64,000 bases of DNA from Alistipes sp. (GCA_017555105.1 JAFZHB010000019.1:22561-86560); one strand, 5' to 3'. Positions 47,838-57,813 are shown, counted from the first letter of the stretch. Numbers and translations: made by a program. Notes: generated by a model from the letters alone, not told the origin.

Positions 47838-50800
47838 ATGGAAAAGTTCTTTATCTCGCGTCCGATTTTTGCCATCGCGTTGGCCATCGGCATCGTGGCC
47901 GTAGGTCTCCTCTCGCTCCTCGATCTCCCCGTGGAGCAGTATCCCGACATCACGCCACCCGTGGTCGAGGTGTCGGCTACCTATGTGGGTGCCGATGCCG
48001 AGACGGTGAATAACACCGTGGCCACGCCCCTGGCGCAGAGCATTATGGGTGTGAGCGACCTGCTCTATATGCAGGGCACCTCGGCCGGTGATGGGTCGAT
48101 GACCCTGCAGCTGATCTTCGATGTGGGATCGGATCCCGATATGGATGCCGTCTTCACGCAGAACCGCGTCGCCTCCGCTACGCCGCAGCTCCCCGAGTCG
48201 GTGACCCAGCAGGGGGTAACCACGCAGAAGACGATGACGGGCTTCCTGATGGTCTACGCCCTCCACAGCGACGGTCGCTACGACGAGTCGTTCCTCTCGA
48301 ACTACGCCTACATCAACCTGCAGAACGAGCTGCTGAAGATCAACGGTGTGGGTAAGGTGGAGATTATGGGTGCCGGCGAATATGCCATGCGTGTCTGGCT
48401 GAAACCCGACCTGCTGAACTACTACGGCATCCCGCTTGCGGCTGTCACGGAGGCTATCGCCGCACAGAGCGGGGTCTACCCTGCCGGTAAGTTTGGTGCC
48501 GAGCCCGCACCCGAGGGAACGGTCTACACCTATACGATCACCCTGCCGCCCCAGTACGACACGGCCGAGGAGTTCTCCGAGATGCTCATCTACACCACCC
48601 CCGAGGGTGAGCAGGTGCGCCTGCGCGAGGTGGCCGAGGTGGCGCTGGGCAGCCGGAGCTATGGCGTCAGCTCCCGCTTCGAGGGTCAGCCGACGACGCT
48701 TATGGTGGTCTATCAAGAGCCCGGCAGCAACGCTATGCAGGTGGGTGATGCCGTGCGCAGTGCGATGGCACGCGCCGAAAAGCGCTTCCCCGATGGTGTG
48801 GAGGCTCGCGCCATTGTCGATACGACCACTTCGATCCGTGCCGGCATCGAGGATATCTTCCGCACGCTTCTCGTCGCCCTCCTGCTCGTGGTGCTGATCA
48901 TCTACCTCTTCATTCAGGATTGGCGTGCCACGATCATCCCGCTCATCGCCATCCCCGTCTCACTCGTGGGTGCTTTTGCCCTCTTTCCGCTGCTGGGCTT
49001 CTCGCTCAATGTCATCTCGCTCCTGGCCCTGGTCTTGGCCATCGGTCTGGTGGTGGACGACGCCATCGTGGTGGTCGAGGCCGCACAGGTGAACATCGAG
49101 CAGGGGCTCTCGCCGCGCGAGGCTGCCGTGCAGGCGATGCGCAATGTCGCCTCCCCGATCATCGCAACGACGGTGGTCCTCCTGGCTGTCTTCGTGCCCG
49201 TGTCGCTTGCAGGAGGCATTACGGGGTTGATGTTCCAGCAGTTTGCCGTGACGATCGCCGTCTCGGTGGTGATCTCAACCTTCAACGCCCTGACGCTCTC
49301 GCCGGCGCTCTGCGCCCTGCTGCTGCGTCCGAAATCGACGAGCGGAAAGGGGCTCTTCGGGGGCTTCAACCGCTGGTTCCGGCACCGCACTGAGCGCTAC
49401 TTGGCGCTGACCCCCAAACTGATGCACGCCATGAGGCGTACGGTACTCTTTTTGGTGGTTGTTATTGTGCTGATTGTCAGTCTGTGGCGTTGGTTGCCTC
49501 AAGGATTCCTGCCGGATGAGGATCAGGGCTACCTGATGGTGATGGTCCATACGCCCGAGGCCTCCTCGGTGCAGGTGACGCGTCAGGCGATGATGCACGC
49601 CGATACGCTCATCCGCAGCCGAGCGGATGTGGCTGCCACCTCCTATGCGGCGGGTTTCAACCTGATGGCGGGTGTGGCCGCTACGGATAGCGGTGTGATC
49701 TTCGTCTCGCTGGTGCCCTATGCCAAGCGATCGCTCTCGGCGATGGAGATCGCCCGCGTGTTGACCGAGGAGCTCTATGCCGCCGTACCCGAGGCCACCT
49801 GCTACGCCTTTATTCCCCCTTCGATCCCGGGCTTGGGAATCACCTCGGGTGTCTCGGTCGAGGTGCAGGATTTGGAGGGTCGAGGCACTGCCTACCTGGC
49901 CGAGCAGACCGACCGCCTCATCGAGGCACTGCAGCGTGAACCTTCGATCAGCGCCGTGACGACGCAGTTCAACGACGGCGTGCCCCAGCGACGCCTCGAG
50001 GTGGATCGTGAGCAGGCATTGGCTCTTGGGGTCGATTTAGGGACGCTCTACGGCAACCTCTCGACCTTCCTGGGTGGCACCTACATCGATAACTTCACGC
50101 GCTTTGGACGCCTCTATCAGACCTATATCCAGGCCGCTCCCGACTACCGCACCGACCGCACCTCGCTCGAACGCTACTATGTCACCTCCTCCTCGGGCGA
50201 GTCGATCCCGATCCGCACGCTGGTCGAAGTGGTTGACACGGTGGGTGTGGAGTTTGTGAACCAGTTCAACCTCTACCGATCGATCTCGCTGACGATCACT
50301 CCGTCACGCGGAGCTTCTACCTCGACGGTGATGGAGCGCATCGTGGCGGTGAGTGAGGAGATCCTCCCTGAGGATGTGGCAACGACCTGGAGCGGTGTCT
50401 CGTTCCAGGAGGCTGCCGCAGCGGCCAAGGGCAATTGGATCTACCTCGTGACGCTGCTCTTTGTCTTCCTGGCGCTCGCCTCGCTCTACGAGTCGTGGGG
50501 CTTGCCGCTGGCCATTCTGCTGAGTGTGCCGATTGCTGTGCTGGGAGCTGTGCTCTTCGTCTGGGTGGGTCACCGCCTTAATCCGCTCTTTGTGAACGAC
50601 CTCTATATGCAGATCTCGCTCGTGATGCTCATCGGTCTGACGGCCAAGAACGCCATCCTCGTGGTGGAGTATGCCGACCGCCTCTTCTTCGACGAGGGTC
50701 GCTCGCTGGAGGAGGCTACGCTCGAGGCAGCACGGCTGCGCCTGCGTCCGATCCTGATGACCGCCTTCTCGTTCATCCTGGGTGTGATGCCGTTGGTCTT

Positions 50801-50969
50801 CGCCTCGGGGGTCTACTCCACGGCACGCAACATCATGGGCTTGACGCTCGTCGGAGGTATGCTCTTCGCTACCTTGCTGGGCATCTTTCTCTATCCGGCT
50901 CTCTACTATTTGGTGGCACGCATCGGTCGTTTCGAGCGTCGCCGCGAACGCAAAATGCAACAGTTATGA
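47838..50969 (+). CDS. RND efflux transporter (AcrB-like)
   Basis: The 1043-residue proton-driven pump starts MEKFFISRPIFAIALAIGIV and has the HAE1 layout of 12 membrane segments with two large periplasmic loops (about 30-340 and 560-870). VEQYPDITPPVVEVSATYVG, GLVVDDAIVVVEA (proton-relay Asp pair in TM4) and LIGLTAKNAILVVEYA (Lys in TM10) are diagnostic. Likely substrates are drugs, bile salts or fatty acids, not predictable here. The frame is open upstream into the adaptor gene; ATG 47838 is the natural start. Its stop overlaps the next start in ATGA. Confidence 0.95.
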   Translation: MEKFFISRPIFAIALAIGIVAVGLLSLLDLPVEQYPDITPPVVEVSATYVGADAETVNNTVATPLAQSIMGVSDLLYMQGTSAGDGSMTLQLIFDVGSDPDMDAVFTQNRVASATPQLPESVTQQGVTTQKTMTGFLMVYALHSDGRYDESFLSNYAYINLQNELLKINGVGKVEIMGAGEYAMRVWLKPDLLNYYGIPLAAVTEAIAAQSGVYPAGKFGAEPAPEGTVYTYTITLPPQYDTAEEFSEMLIYTTPEGEQVRLREVAEVALGSRSYGVSSRFEGQPTTLMVVYQEPGSNAMQVGDAVRSAMARAEKRFPDGVEARAIVDTTTSIRAGIEDIFRTLLVALLLVVLIIYLFIQDWRATIIPLIAIPVSLVGAFALFPLLGFSLNVISLLALVLAIGLVVDDAIVVVEAAQVNIEQGLSPREAAVQAMRNVASPIIATTVVLLAVFVPVSLAGGITGLMFQQFAVTIAVSVVISTFNALTLSPALCALLLRPKSTSGKGLFGGFNRWFRHRTERYLALTPKLMHAMRRTVLFLVVVIVLIVSLWRWLPQGFLPDEDQGYLMVMVHTPEASSVQVTRQAMMHADTLIRSRADVAATSYAAGFNLMAGVAATDSGVIFVSLVPYAKRSLSAMEIARVLTEELYAAVPEATCYAFIPPSIPGLGITSGVSVEVQDLEGRGTAYLAEQTDRLIEALQREPSISAVTTQFNDGVPQRRLEVDREQALALGVDLGTLYGNLSTFLGGTYIDNFTRFGRLYQTYIQAAPDYRTDRTSLERYYVTSSSGESIPIRTLVEVVDTVGVEFVNQFNLYRSISLTITPSRGASTSTVMERIVAVSEEILPEDVATTWSGVSFQEAAAAAKGNWIYLVTLLFVFLALASLYESWGLPLAILLSVPIAVLGAVLFVWVGHRLNPLFVNDLYMQISLVMLIGLTAKNAILVVEYADRLFFDEGRSLEEATLEAARLRLRPILMTAFSFILGVMPLVFASGVYSTARNIMGLTLVGGMLFATLLGIFLYPALYYLVARIGRFERRRERKMQQL

Positions 50970-52333
50970 TTCGACGACTCTCTACCCTCCTGCTCCTCGC
51001 CTGCCTGGTGGCGGCCTGTGCACCGAGACTCTACCCACCCACCGTCGAGGTGAACGACGCCTACCGCTATGGCGATCGCTTTCGGCAGGACACGCTCCAG
51101 GTGGATAGCTGCTGGTGGCGCCTCTTTGGCGACACAACCCTCAATCGGCTCGTGGAGCGAGCCCTGGAGCAGAACCGCGACCTCCGAAGCGCTGCATCGC
51201 GCATCGAGCAGGCACGCGAACAGCTCCGCATTGCCCGTGCTGCCTTCCTCCCCGCCGAGGGGTTTGAACTGGAGGCCAAGCCGACCTACAACCGCGAGAC
51301 GAAGATCGTGCAGAGCTACGCCGTGGGGGCTACCCTCTCGTGGGAGATCTCGCTCTTTGGAGCGCTGCGCCATACGACGGAGGCTGCCCGTGCCGAGTAT
51401 GCGGCTGCGGTGTGGAGCGCACGCGGTGTGGCCCTCTCGTTGGCTGCCGAGGTGGCCACCGCCTACTTCACCCGCTTGCAGTACGAACGCGACCTGCTGA
51501 TTGCCACCCACACCTATCAGCTGCGCCGTGAGTCTGCTGCGCTGATCGACTCGCTCTACCGCCACGGTATGTCGAGCGGCATCGACCGCGAGCAGGCCTA
51601 CAGCCAGGTCTATCAGGCCGAAGCCGATATTCCGCGCTATCGCTCGGCCATCGAGCAGAGTGGCTTGGTACTCAACCTGCTGCTGGGTGAACCGCCCCAA
51701 CGGGTGCTGTATGGGGTTGGTGAACGCCTGCTGACCGATCGGCAACCCGACACGCTCGGGATCGGTGTGCCGTCGGAGCTCCTGCAGCGCAGACCCGATG
51801 TGATGGCCTCCTACTACGCCCTGCAACAGGCTGCTGCCAAGGTGGGTGTGGCGCGTGCAGCGCGCTTCCCGTCGCTCATGCTCACAGCCAACGGAGGCAT
51901 AGGTGCAGCCTCCATCCGGGGGCTGAGCTCCTCCAATCCGGCCGTATGGTCGGCCGTGGGTACGCTCACTACGCCCCTTTGGGCGGCTGGCAAGCTCAAA
52001 GCCGAGGAGCGCACGATGGTGGCCGCCTACAACGAGGCTGCCTACGGTTACGAGCAGACCCTTCTGGGAGCCTTCTCCGATGTGGAGCAGACGCTCTCCA
52101 CCCTCGCGGCCAACCGCATCGAGACAGAGCGATACAGAGCCCTCGTGGCCTCCTATACGACCATCGACGAGATGGCACACGCCCTCTACCGCAACGGAAT
52201 GATCAACTACTTGGAGGTGATCGATGCCGAGCGTACGCTCTATGCGGCACGCATGGAGCTGGTGAATCTCGTGGCGCAGCAGTACATCAACTATGTGACG
52301 CTCTGCAAGGCGTTGGGAGGTGGTTGGAGGTAG
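50966..52333 (+). CDS. Outer-membrane efflux lipoprotein (TolC/OprM-like)
   Basis: The 455-residue NodT-family outer-membrane factor has lipobox LVAAC (Cys18). It shows the duplicated helix-strand layout: LVERALEQNRDLRSAASRIE, ARAAFLPAEG and SWEISLFGALR in the first half, and LLQRRPDVMASYYALQQAAA, VARAARFPSLMLTANGG and LTTPLWAAGKLKA in the second. It completes a tripartite efflux complex with the adaptor and pump, and overlaps the pump gene by 4 bp (ATGA). Confidence 0.95.
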   Translation: MIRRLSTLLLLACLVAACAPRLYPPTVEVNDAYRYGDRFRQDTLQVDSCWWRLFGDTTLNRLVERALEQNRDLRSAASRIEQAREQLRIARAAFLPAEGFELEAKPTYNRETKIVQSYAVGATLSWEISLFGALRHTTEAARAEYAAAVWSARGVALSLAAEVATAYFTRLQYERDLLIATHTYQLRRESAALIDSLYRHGMSSGIDREQAYSQVYQAEADIPRYRSAIEQSGLVLNLLLGEPPQRVLYGVGERLLTDRQPDTLGIGVPSELLQRRPDVMASYYALQQAAAKVGVARAARFPSLMLTANGGIGAASIRGLSSSNPAVWSAVGTLTTPLWAAGKLKAEERTMVAAYNEAAYGYEQTLLGAFSDVEQTLSTLAANRIETERYRALVASYTTIDEMAHALYRNGMINYLEVIDAERTLYAARMELVNLVAQQYINYVTLCKALGGGWR

Positions 52334-52379
52334 GTGTAAAAACCCACCTCTTGCGATAGCACTTTTCGCAGAAAAAGTG

Positions 52380-52387
52380 TATCTTTG
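52380..52387 (+). promoter_or_regulatory. -7 element of the feoAB operon
   Basis: TATCTTTG lies 27 bp before ATG 52415. A T-rich -33 region without a clean TTTG precedes it. No Fur-box-like palindrome is obvious to me. Confidence 0.55.
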
Positions 52388-52414
52388 CCCAGATTTATAT
52401 TTGGCAAAGCACTT

Positions 52415-54784
52415 ATGCGTCTCTCTGAACTGAAAACAGGCGAATCGGCAACTATACTGAAAGTAATCGGACACGGTGGCTTCCGCCGGCGCATCGTCGA
52501 GATGGGCTTCATCCGCGGCAAGCGGGTGGAGGTAGTCTTGAACGCTCCGCTGAAAGACCCGATCGAGTACCGCATTATGGACTACGAGGTCTCGTTGCGT
52601 CGCAGCGAGGCGCAGATGGTCGAGGTGCTGACCGACGAGGAGGCGCGTCAACTCTTGCAGGAGCAGGAGAATGCTCCGGTCTATGCCGAGGAGATGCTCA
52701 TGCAGACGATCGACGAGGTGGTGACCCGCCGCAGCCGCACGATCACGGTAGCCCTGGTCGGCAACCCGAATAGCGGCAAGACCTCCCTCTTCAATGCCCT
52801 TTCGGGTGGCCACGAGCATGTGGGTAACTACAGCGGCGTGACCGTGGGTGCCAAGTCGGGCACACGCTACTACCGCGGTTATCGCTTCGAGATCACCGAC
52901 CTGCCGGGCACCTACGCCCTCTCGGCCTATACCCCCGAGGAGCAGTATGTGCGTGCCCATCTCGCGGAGCAGACACCCGATGTGATCATCAATGCCGTGG
53001 TGGCCTCGAACCTCGAGCGCAACCTCTACCTCACAACCGAACTGATCGACATCAACCCCCGCATGGTGGTTGCCCTGAATATGTACGACGAGCTGAACGC
53101 CAGCGGATCGACGCTCGACTACGACGCCCTGGGGCGTATGTTGGGTGTGCCGATGGTGCCCGTGGAGGCCCGCAACCGCAAAGGTATGGAGGAGCTGCTC
53201 GACACGGTGATTGCCGTCTACGAGAATAGCGACGACCGCGTGCGCCACATCCACATCCACCAGGGTTCGGTCATCGAGGAGAGCCTGCAGTTGCTCTGTG
53301 CGCAGATGGCTCCTTTCCGCGATGAATTGCCGAAGGCCTTCCCGCCGCGCTACTTCGCCTTGAAGCTGCTCGAGGGGGATCGCCAGGTGGAGCAGATGCT
53401 CGCCTCGTGTGCCGGCTATGCGCGTTGGTGTGAGGTGCGTGATCGCGAGGTGAAACACATCGTCTCGGCGCTCGAGGAGGATGTCGAAACGGCGCTGACG
53501 AACCAAAAATATGGATTTATCTCGGGTGCCCTGAAGGAGACCTTCTCTGCCGGACAGCGCGAGGAGCAGTCGGCCACGAAGCTCATCGACACCTTCGTGA
53601 CGCACAAGCTCTTCGGCTTCCCGATCTTCTTCCTCATGATGGGACTGATGTTCTGGTGCACCTTCTCGCTGGGCGCTTATCCCCAGGAGTGGATCGATGC
53701 CCTGGTGGGCTGGATCGGCTCGCTGGTCGATCGCTGGATGCCCGACGGAGTGCTGCGTGACCTCCTCTCGGAGGGCGTCATTGGCGGTGTGGGTTCGGTG
53801 ATTGTCTTCCTGCCCAACATCATGATCCTCTACCTCTTCATCTCGTTTATGGAGGATTCGGGCTACCTGGCGCGTGCTGCCTTCATCATGGACCGTGTGA
53901 TGCACCGCGTGGGTCTGCACGGTAAGTCGTTCATTCCGCTCATCATGGGCTTCGGCTGCAATGTGCCGGCTATCATGGCCTGCCGCACGATTGAGAGCCG
54001 CTCGAGCCGCCTGATTACGATCCTCATTACCCCCTTCATGTCGTGCAGTGCCCGCCTGCCGGTCTATATCCTGCTGACGGCGGCCTTCTTCCCGCTGTAT
54101 GGTGGTTGGGTATTGACGGGGCTCTACCTGCTGGGTGTGGCGATGGCGATCCTGACGGCGCGCCTGATGCGCCGGTTCTTCTATCCGGTCGATGAGACCC
54201 CCTTTGTGATGGAACTTCCGCCCTACCGCCTCCCGACCTGGCGCACGACCCTCTCGCACATGTGGGACAAGTGTGCACAGTACCTGAAGAAAATGGGAGG
54301 CATGATCCTCGTGGCCTCGATCATCATCTGGTTCTTGAGCTACTATCCGCGCACGAACGAGCAGACGCTGCCCACGGAGAACCACTACGAGAACTCCTAC
54401 CTGGGGCGTTTGGGCAAGGCCTGCGAGCCGGTCTTCGAGCCGCTGGGTTTGGAGTGGAAGACCGGAGTGTCGCTCCTCTCGGGTGTGGCTGCCAAGGAGA
54501 TTGTCGTGAGCACGATCGGTGTCTTGTATGCTGTCGATGATGCCGATTCGGAGGAGGGTTCGATGTCGTTGGCGCGTAAGTTGGCTGCCAGCGGCGACTT
54601 TACGACCGCCTCGGCGCTTGCGCTGTTGGTCTTTGTGCTGCTCTACTTCCCCTGCATCGCAACGATTGCCGCGATTAAATCCGAGCTCGGCTGGGGTTGG
54701 TCGATCGGAGCACTGATCTACAACACGGCGCTGGCTTGGGTGGTGGCGTGGATCGTCTATGCCTTTGCCGGTCTGTTTATATAG
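52415..54784 (+). CDS. feoB: FeoAB fusion ferrous iron transporter
   Basis: The 789-residue protein fuses FeoA (residues about 1-75: MRLSELKTGESATILKVIG, GGFRRRIVEMGFIRGKRVEV) to FeoB. FeoB has a G-protein domain with GNPNSGKTSLFNAL (G1), DLPGTYAL (G3) and VALNMYDEL (G4), then gate domains with paired membrane segments (FIMDRVMHRVGLHGKSFIPL, GFGCNVPAIMACR) and the C-terminal half ending WVVAWIVYAFAGLFI. It imports Fe2+ across the inner membrane. The fusion is common in Bacteroidetes. ATG 52415, not 52385, begins FeoA. The Cys-rich companion follows after 13 nt. Confidence 0.95.
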   Translation: MRLSELKTGESATILKVIGHGGFRRRIVEMGFIRGKRVEVVLNAPLKDPIEYRIMDYEVSLRRSEAQMVEVLTDEEARQLLQEQENAPVYAEEMLMQTIDEVVTRRSRTITVALVGNPNSGKTSLFNALSGGHEHVGNYSGVTVGAKSGTRYYRGYRFEITDLPGTYALSAYTPEEQYVRAHLAEQTPDVIINAVVASNLERNLYLTTELIDINPRMVVALNMYDELNASGSTLDYDALGRMLGVPMVPVEARNRKGMEELLDTVIAVYENSDDRVRHIHIHQGSVIEESLQLLCAQMAPFRDELPKAFPPRYFALKLLEGDRQVEQMLASCAGYARWCEVRDREVKHIVSALEEDVETALTNQKYGFISGALKETFSAGQREEQSATKLIDTFVTHKLFGFPIFFLMMGLMFWCTFSLGAYPQEWIDALVGWIGSLVDRWMPDGVLRDLLSEGVIGGVGSVIVFLPNIMILYLFISFMEDSGYLARAAFIMDRVMHRVGLHGKSFIPLIMGFGCNVPAIMACRTIESRSSRLITILITPFMSCSARLPVYILLTAAFFPLYGGWVLTGLYLLGVAMAILTARLMRRFFYPVDETPFVMELPPYRLPTWRTTLSHMWDKCAQYLKKMGGMILVASIIIWFLSYYPRTNEQTLPTENHYENSYLGRLGKACEPVFEPLGLEWKTGVSLLSGVAAKEIVVSTIGVLYAVDDADSEEGSMSLARKLAASGDFTTASALALLVFVLLYFPCIATIAAIKSELGWGWSIGALIYNTALAWVVAWIVYAFAGLFI

Positions 54785-54797
54785 CGAAGTGGAGGCG

Positions 54798-54953
54798 ATG
54801 GATTGGCAGCAGTGGATCGTGTGGGCGATTTTAGCCGTCGTGGTGGCACTTGTTGTGCGCTGGCTTTGGCGTGCACTCTTCTGCCGGAAGCAGGGAGCGT
54901 GTGCCGGTTGCAGTGCGGCGCATTGTGCCTTTAGAAAGGAGCAAACAAAATGA
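54798..54953 (+). CDS. FeoB-associated Cys-rich membrane protein
   Basis: The 51-residue protein has one membrane segment (WIVWAILAVVVALVVRWLWR) and a short cytoplasmic tail with four Cys (FCRKQGACAGCSAAHC). Small proteins of this kind often follow feoB and are proposed to help ferrous iron transport; the mechanism is unproven. A GGAGG 3 nt before the ATG serves as an unusually good ribosome-binding site for this organism, and with the family start it argues against the earlier ATG at 54759. Its stop overlaps the lrgA start by 4 bp. Confidence 0.85.
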   Translation: MDWQQWIVWAILAVVVALVVRWLWRALFCRKQGACAGCSAAHCAFRKEQTK

Positions 54954-55309
54954 TAGGCGTAGTTTGGATCTTGCTCTGCTGGTTGATTGGGCAGGGTGTC
55001 AGCCACCTGGTCGATGGCTATGTGTCGGGGAACATTGTTGGTATGGTGCTCCTCTTCCTGCTCCTGCTCCTGCGGGTAGCCAAGGCCGAGGATGTGCGCC
55101 CCGTGGCGAAGTTCCTGCTCGGCACGATGGCGCTCTTCTTTGTCCCCTATGGTGTGGGGCTGATCGAGTCGTATCGGGTCATTCTGGATAACCTCTGGGC
55201 GATTGTGGTCGCAGCCGTGCTCTCGACGGTCGTGGTGCTCCTGGTCACGGGACACACCTTCCAGTGGATCAACCGCCTCTTCGGGCACAAAACCGCGAAA
55301 AAACGATAG
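54950..55309 (+). CDS. lrgA: CidA/LrgA family membrane protein
   Basis: The 119-residue protein has four membrane segments, with SGNIVGMVLLFLLLLLRV and LLGTMALFFVPYGVGLI matching the holin-like LrgA/CidA family. With LrgB it affects murein hydrolase activity or exports small organic acids, as shown for relatives. It overlaps the Cys-rich gene by 4 bp and precedes lrgB by 4 nt. Confidence 0.9.
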   Translation: MIGVVWILLCWLIGQGVSHLVDGYVSGNIVGMVLLFLLLLLRVAKAEDVRPVAKFLLGTMALFFVPYGVGLIESYRVILDNLWAIVVAAVLSTVVVLLVTGHTFQWINRLFGHKTAKKR

Positions 55310-55313
55310 ACCT

Positions 55314-56006
55314 ATGGCGGCGATTTACACTTCCGATCTCTTTCTGCTGACGCTCACCTGCCTCTTGTTTGTGGTGGGCGGAGCGCTCTATCGTCGGGTG
55401 CGCTTGGCGCTGCTGCACCCTGTTCTGCTCACCTTCGTGGCGATGATCGTCTTCTTGAAGTGGGCCGAGATCCCCTATGCGCAATACAAGGAGGCAACCT
55501 CGATCCTGGAGTTCCTGCTGGGTATGTCGGTCGTCTCGCTCGGATACCTGCTCTATGAGCAAGTGGAGCGTCTGAAAAAGAACCTCCTGCCGATTCTCGT
55601 TTCGACCCTGGTGGGGTGCGTTGCGGGGGTGCTGAGCGTGGTCTATATCGCCAAATGCTTCGGCGTAGATCGGGTGATCCTGCATTCGATTGCCCCCAAG
55701 TCGGTCACCGTGCCCATTGCGGTGGCGATCGCCGAGCCGCTGGGTGGTCTGGTGTCGCTGACCTCGGTCGTGGTCTTCTGTGTCGGGATTTTTGGTTCGC
55801 TCTTCGGAGTGACGATCCTGCGTCGAGGTGGTGTGCACACCCCCGAGGCGTTGGGCTTTGCGCTGGGAGCAGCCTCGCACGGCATCGGTACGGCACGCGC
55901 CATCGAGGTAGGTGCTGTGGAGGGTGCGTTGAGCGGTCTGGCCATGGCTCTGATGGGTGTAGCTACCGCCCTGCTTACGCCGCTGTTGGAGCACTACCTC
56001 TATTAA
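55314..56006 (+). CDS. lrgB: LrgB family membrane protein
   Basis: The 230-residue membrane protein has about seven hydrophobic segments. It shows LEFLLGMSVVSLGYLLYEQV, the conserved HSIAPKSVTVPIAVAIAEPL and GFALGAASHGIGTARAIEVG, the two signature regions of LrgB. It works together with LrgA, encoded 4 nt upstream. The frame is open upstream in lrgA, but MAAIYTSDLFLL at 55314 is the proper start. It closes the feoAB-lrgAB run. Confidence 0.92.
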   Translation: MAAIYTSDLFLLTLTCLLFVVGGALYRRVRLALLHPVLLTFVAMIVFLKWAEIPYAQYKEATSILEFLLGMSVVSLGYLLYEQVERLKKNLLPILVSTLVGCVAGVLSVVYIAKCFGVDRVILHSIAPKSVTVPIAVAIAEPLGGLVSLTSVVVFCVGIFGSLFGVTILRRGGVHTPEALGFALGAASHGIGTARAIEVGAVEGALSGLAMALMGVATALLTPLLEHYLY

Positions 56007-56072
56007 ACGCGTCGAAGAAAAGTTCCTGAAACGGCGAATTCTGCGCCGTGGGTGATAAATCCACGCCCGAAA

Positions 56073-56104
56073 TTTCCATATATCCGACGGAAATTGTACC
56101 TTTG
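56073..56104 (+). promoter_or_regulatory. Promoter of the AspT-like transporter gene
   Basis: TTTC (56073-56076), a 20-bp spacer and TACCTTTG (56097-56104) fit the consensus with one mismatch in the -33 box. ATG 56137 follows at 32 bp. Confidence 0.65.
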
Positions 56105-56136
56105 TGGCAAGTATCATTTTTTTAGGTTAGGATAGT

Positions 56137-57801
56137 ATGGAGTGGTTACAATCCCTCTTTTTTGGTCAAAGCATTGCCCAGGCCGTGTTGGTGATCTCGC
56201 TCGTGATCACGCTCGGTATCATGCTGGGTAAAATCAAGATTGGCGGCATCTCGCTCGGCGTCACCTGGATTCTCTTTGTCGGAATCGCTATGAGCCACTT
56301 TGGTATGTCGATCAACGGCGAGATTCGCCATTTCGCACAGGAGTTTGGCTTGATTCTCTTCGTCTTTTCGATCGGTCTGCAGGTCGGACCGAGCTTCTTC
56401 TCCTCCTTCAAACAGGGAGGCATGAAGCTCGTCGGATGTGCTGCGGCGATTGTGCTGCTGGGTGTGCTGACGGCCGGTGTATTGCACCTGGTGACGGGTG
56501 TGCCCATTCCGACGATGGTCGGCATCCTCTCGGGTGCGGTGACCAATACCCCCGGTCTGGGTGCTGCGCAGCAGGCCTATGTCGATACGGCCGGTGTTCA
56601 AGATCCGTCGATTGCGTTGGGCTATGCTGTGGCCTACCCGCTGGGTGTGGTCGGCATCATCCTGACGATCATCTTCCTGCGCTTCGCTCTGCGTGTGAAG
56701 CTCGAGCGCGAGGATGAGGAGCTGGCTGCTCTCTCCCACGAACACCACCTGATCGAGAAGTTCTCGCTCGAATTCACCAACCAGCTGCTCGACGGCCGCT
56801 CGGTGGAGTATATCCGCGACCTGATCAACCGCCAGTTTGTGATCTCGCGTGTGATCCATGCCGATGGTGAGCTGACGATGGCCGATGGCGATACGCTCCT
56901 CCACCTGGGCGATAAGGTGCGTATGATCTGCCAGCCCGAGGACTCGGAGGCGATCACCGCCTTCTTTGGCCATACGATCGAGATGAGCGACGAGGAGTGG
57001 GGACACAATGTGCCGAATGCACACTTCATCTCGCGCCGCATTCTGATCACCAAGCCGGAGATCAACGGCAAGAAGTTCTCGGATCTGCGTCTGCGCACGA
57101 AGTACGGCATCACGATTACGCGTGTGAACCGTGCCGGTGTCGACCTGCTCCCCTATCAGGGCTTGGAGCTGCAGGTGGGTGACCGTGTGATGGTGGTGGG
57201 CCCCGAGAAGTCGGTTGCCAAGGTGGCCGATGTGCTGGGTAACTCGCTCAAGAAGCTCGACCACCCGAACCTCATCACGCTCTTTGTCGGCATTGCCCTC
57301 GGTATCCTGCTCGGCTCGATTCCGCTGCTCAACATCCCGCAGCCCGTGAAGCTCGGTCTGGCCGGTGGCCCGCTGGTGCTGGCTATCCTGATCGGTCGCT
57401 TCGGTACGCACTTCGGTCTGGTGACCTATACGACCATGAGCGCCAACCTGATGTTGCGCGAGATCGGTATCGCCCTCTTCCTGGCCTGCGTGGGTCTGGG
57501 TGCAGGCGAAGGCTTCATCGACGCGATTGTGGGTGGTGGTTATCGCTGGATCGGCTACGGTGCAATCATTACGGTATTGCCGCTGTTGCTGGTCGGTACC
57601 TTTGCACGCCTGGTGCTGAAGATGAACTACTATACGCTGATCGGTATGATCTCGGGTGCGATGACCGATCCCCCGGCATTGGCCTACTCGAGCACGCTCG
57701 CCGGTAACGATATGCCGGCCGTGAGCTACTCGACGGTCTATCCGGTGGTGATGTTCCTGCGTGTGGTGACGGCACAGATCTTTATTCTCTTCGCTTTATA
57801 G
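56137..57801 (+). CDS. AspT/YidE-type transporter with TrkA-C domains
   Basis: The 554-residue integral membrane protein belongs to the aspartate:alanine exchanger superfamily. Two homologous membrane halves (about 10-185 and 385-554) each carry the repeat signature, GILSGAVTNTPGLGAAQQAY in the first and GMISGAMTDPPALAYSSTLA in the second. Between them lie two RCK_C/TrkA-C domains (about 205-370). The substrate is unknown; relatives exchange amino or dicarboxylic acids. The GH43 gene follows after 12 nt. Confidence 0.88.
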   Translation: MEWLQSLFFGQSIAQAVLVISLVITLGIMLGKIKIGGISLGVTWILFVGIAMSHFGMSINGEIRHFAQEFGLILFVFSIGLQVGPSFFSSFKQGGMKLVGCAAAIVLLGVLTAGVLHLVTGVPIPTMVGILSGAVTNTPGLGAAQQAYVDTAGVQDPSIALGYAVAYPLGVVGIILTIIFLRFALRVKLEREDEELAALSHEHHLIEKFSLEFTNQLLDGRSVEYIRDLINRQFVISRVIHADGELTMADGDTLLHLGDKVRMICQPEDSEAITAFFGHTIEMSDEEWGHNVPNAHFISRRILITKPEINGKKFSDLRLRTKYGITITRVNRAGVDLLPYQGLELQVGDRVMVVGPEKSVAKVADVLGNSLKKLDHPNLITLFVGIALGILLGSIPLLNIPQPVKLGLAGGPLVLAILIGRFGTHFGLVTYTTMSANLMLREIGIALFLACVGLGAGEGFIDAIVGGGYRWIGYGAIITVLPLLLVGTFARLVLKMNYYTLIGMISGAMTDPPALAYSSTLAGNDMPAVSYSTVYPVVMFLRVVTAQIFILFAL

Positions 57802-57813
57802 CCCGCTAAGGGA

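Noticed and set aside
50906-55288. 1460-codon open frame on the minus strand
   Set aside because: It runs antisense through the efflux channel gene, feoAB and lrgA, which have clear families. The translation is rich in Arg, His and Glu with no recognisable domain, a typical product of GC-rich codon bias.
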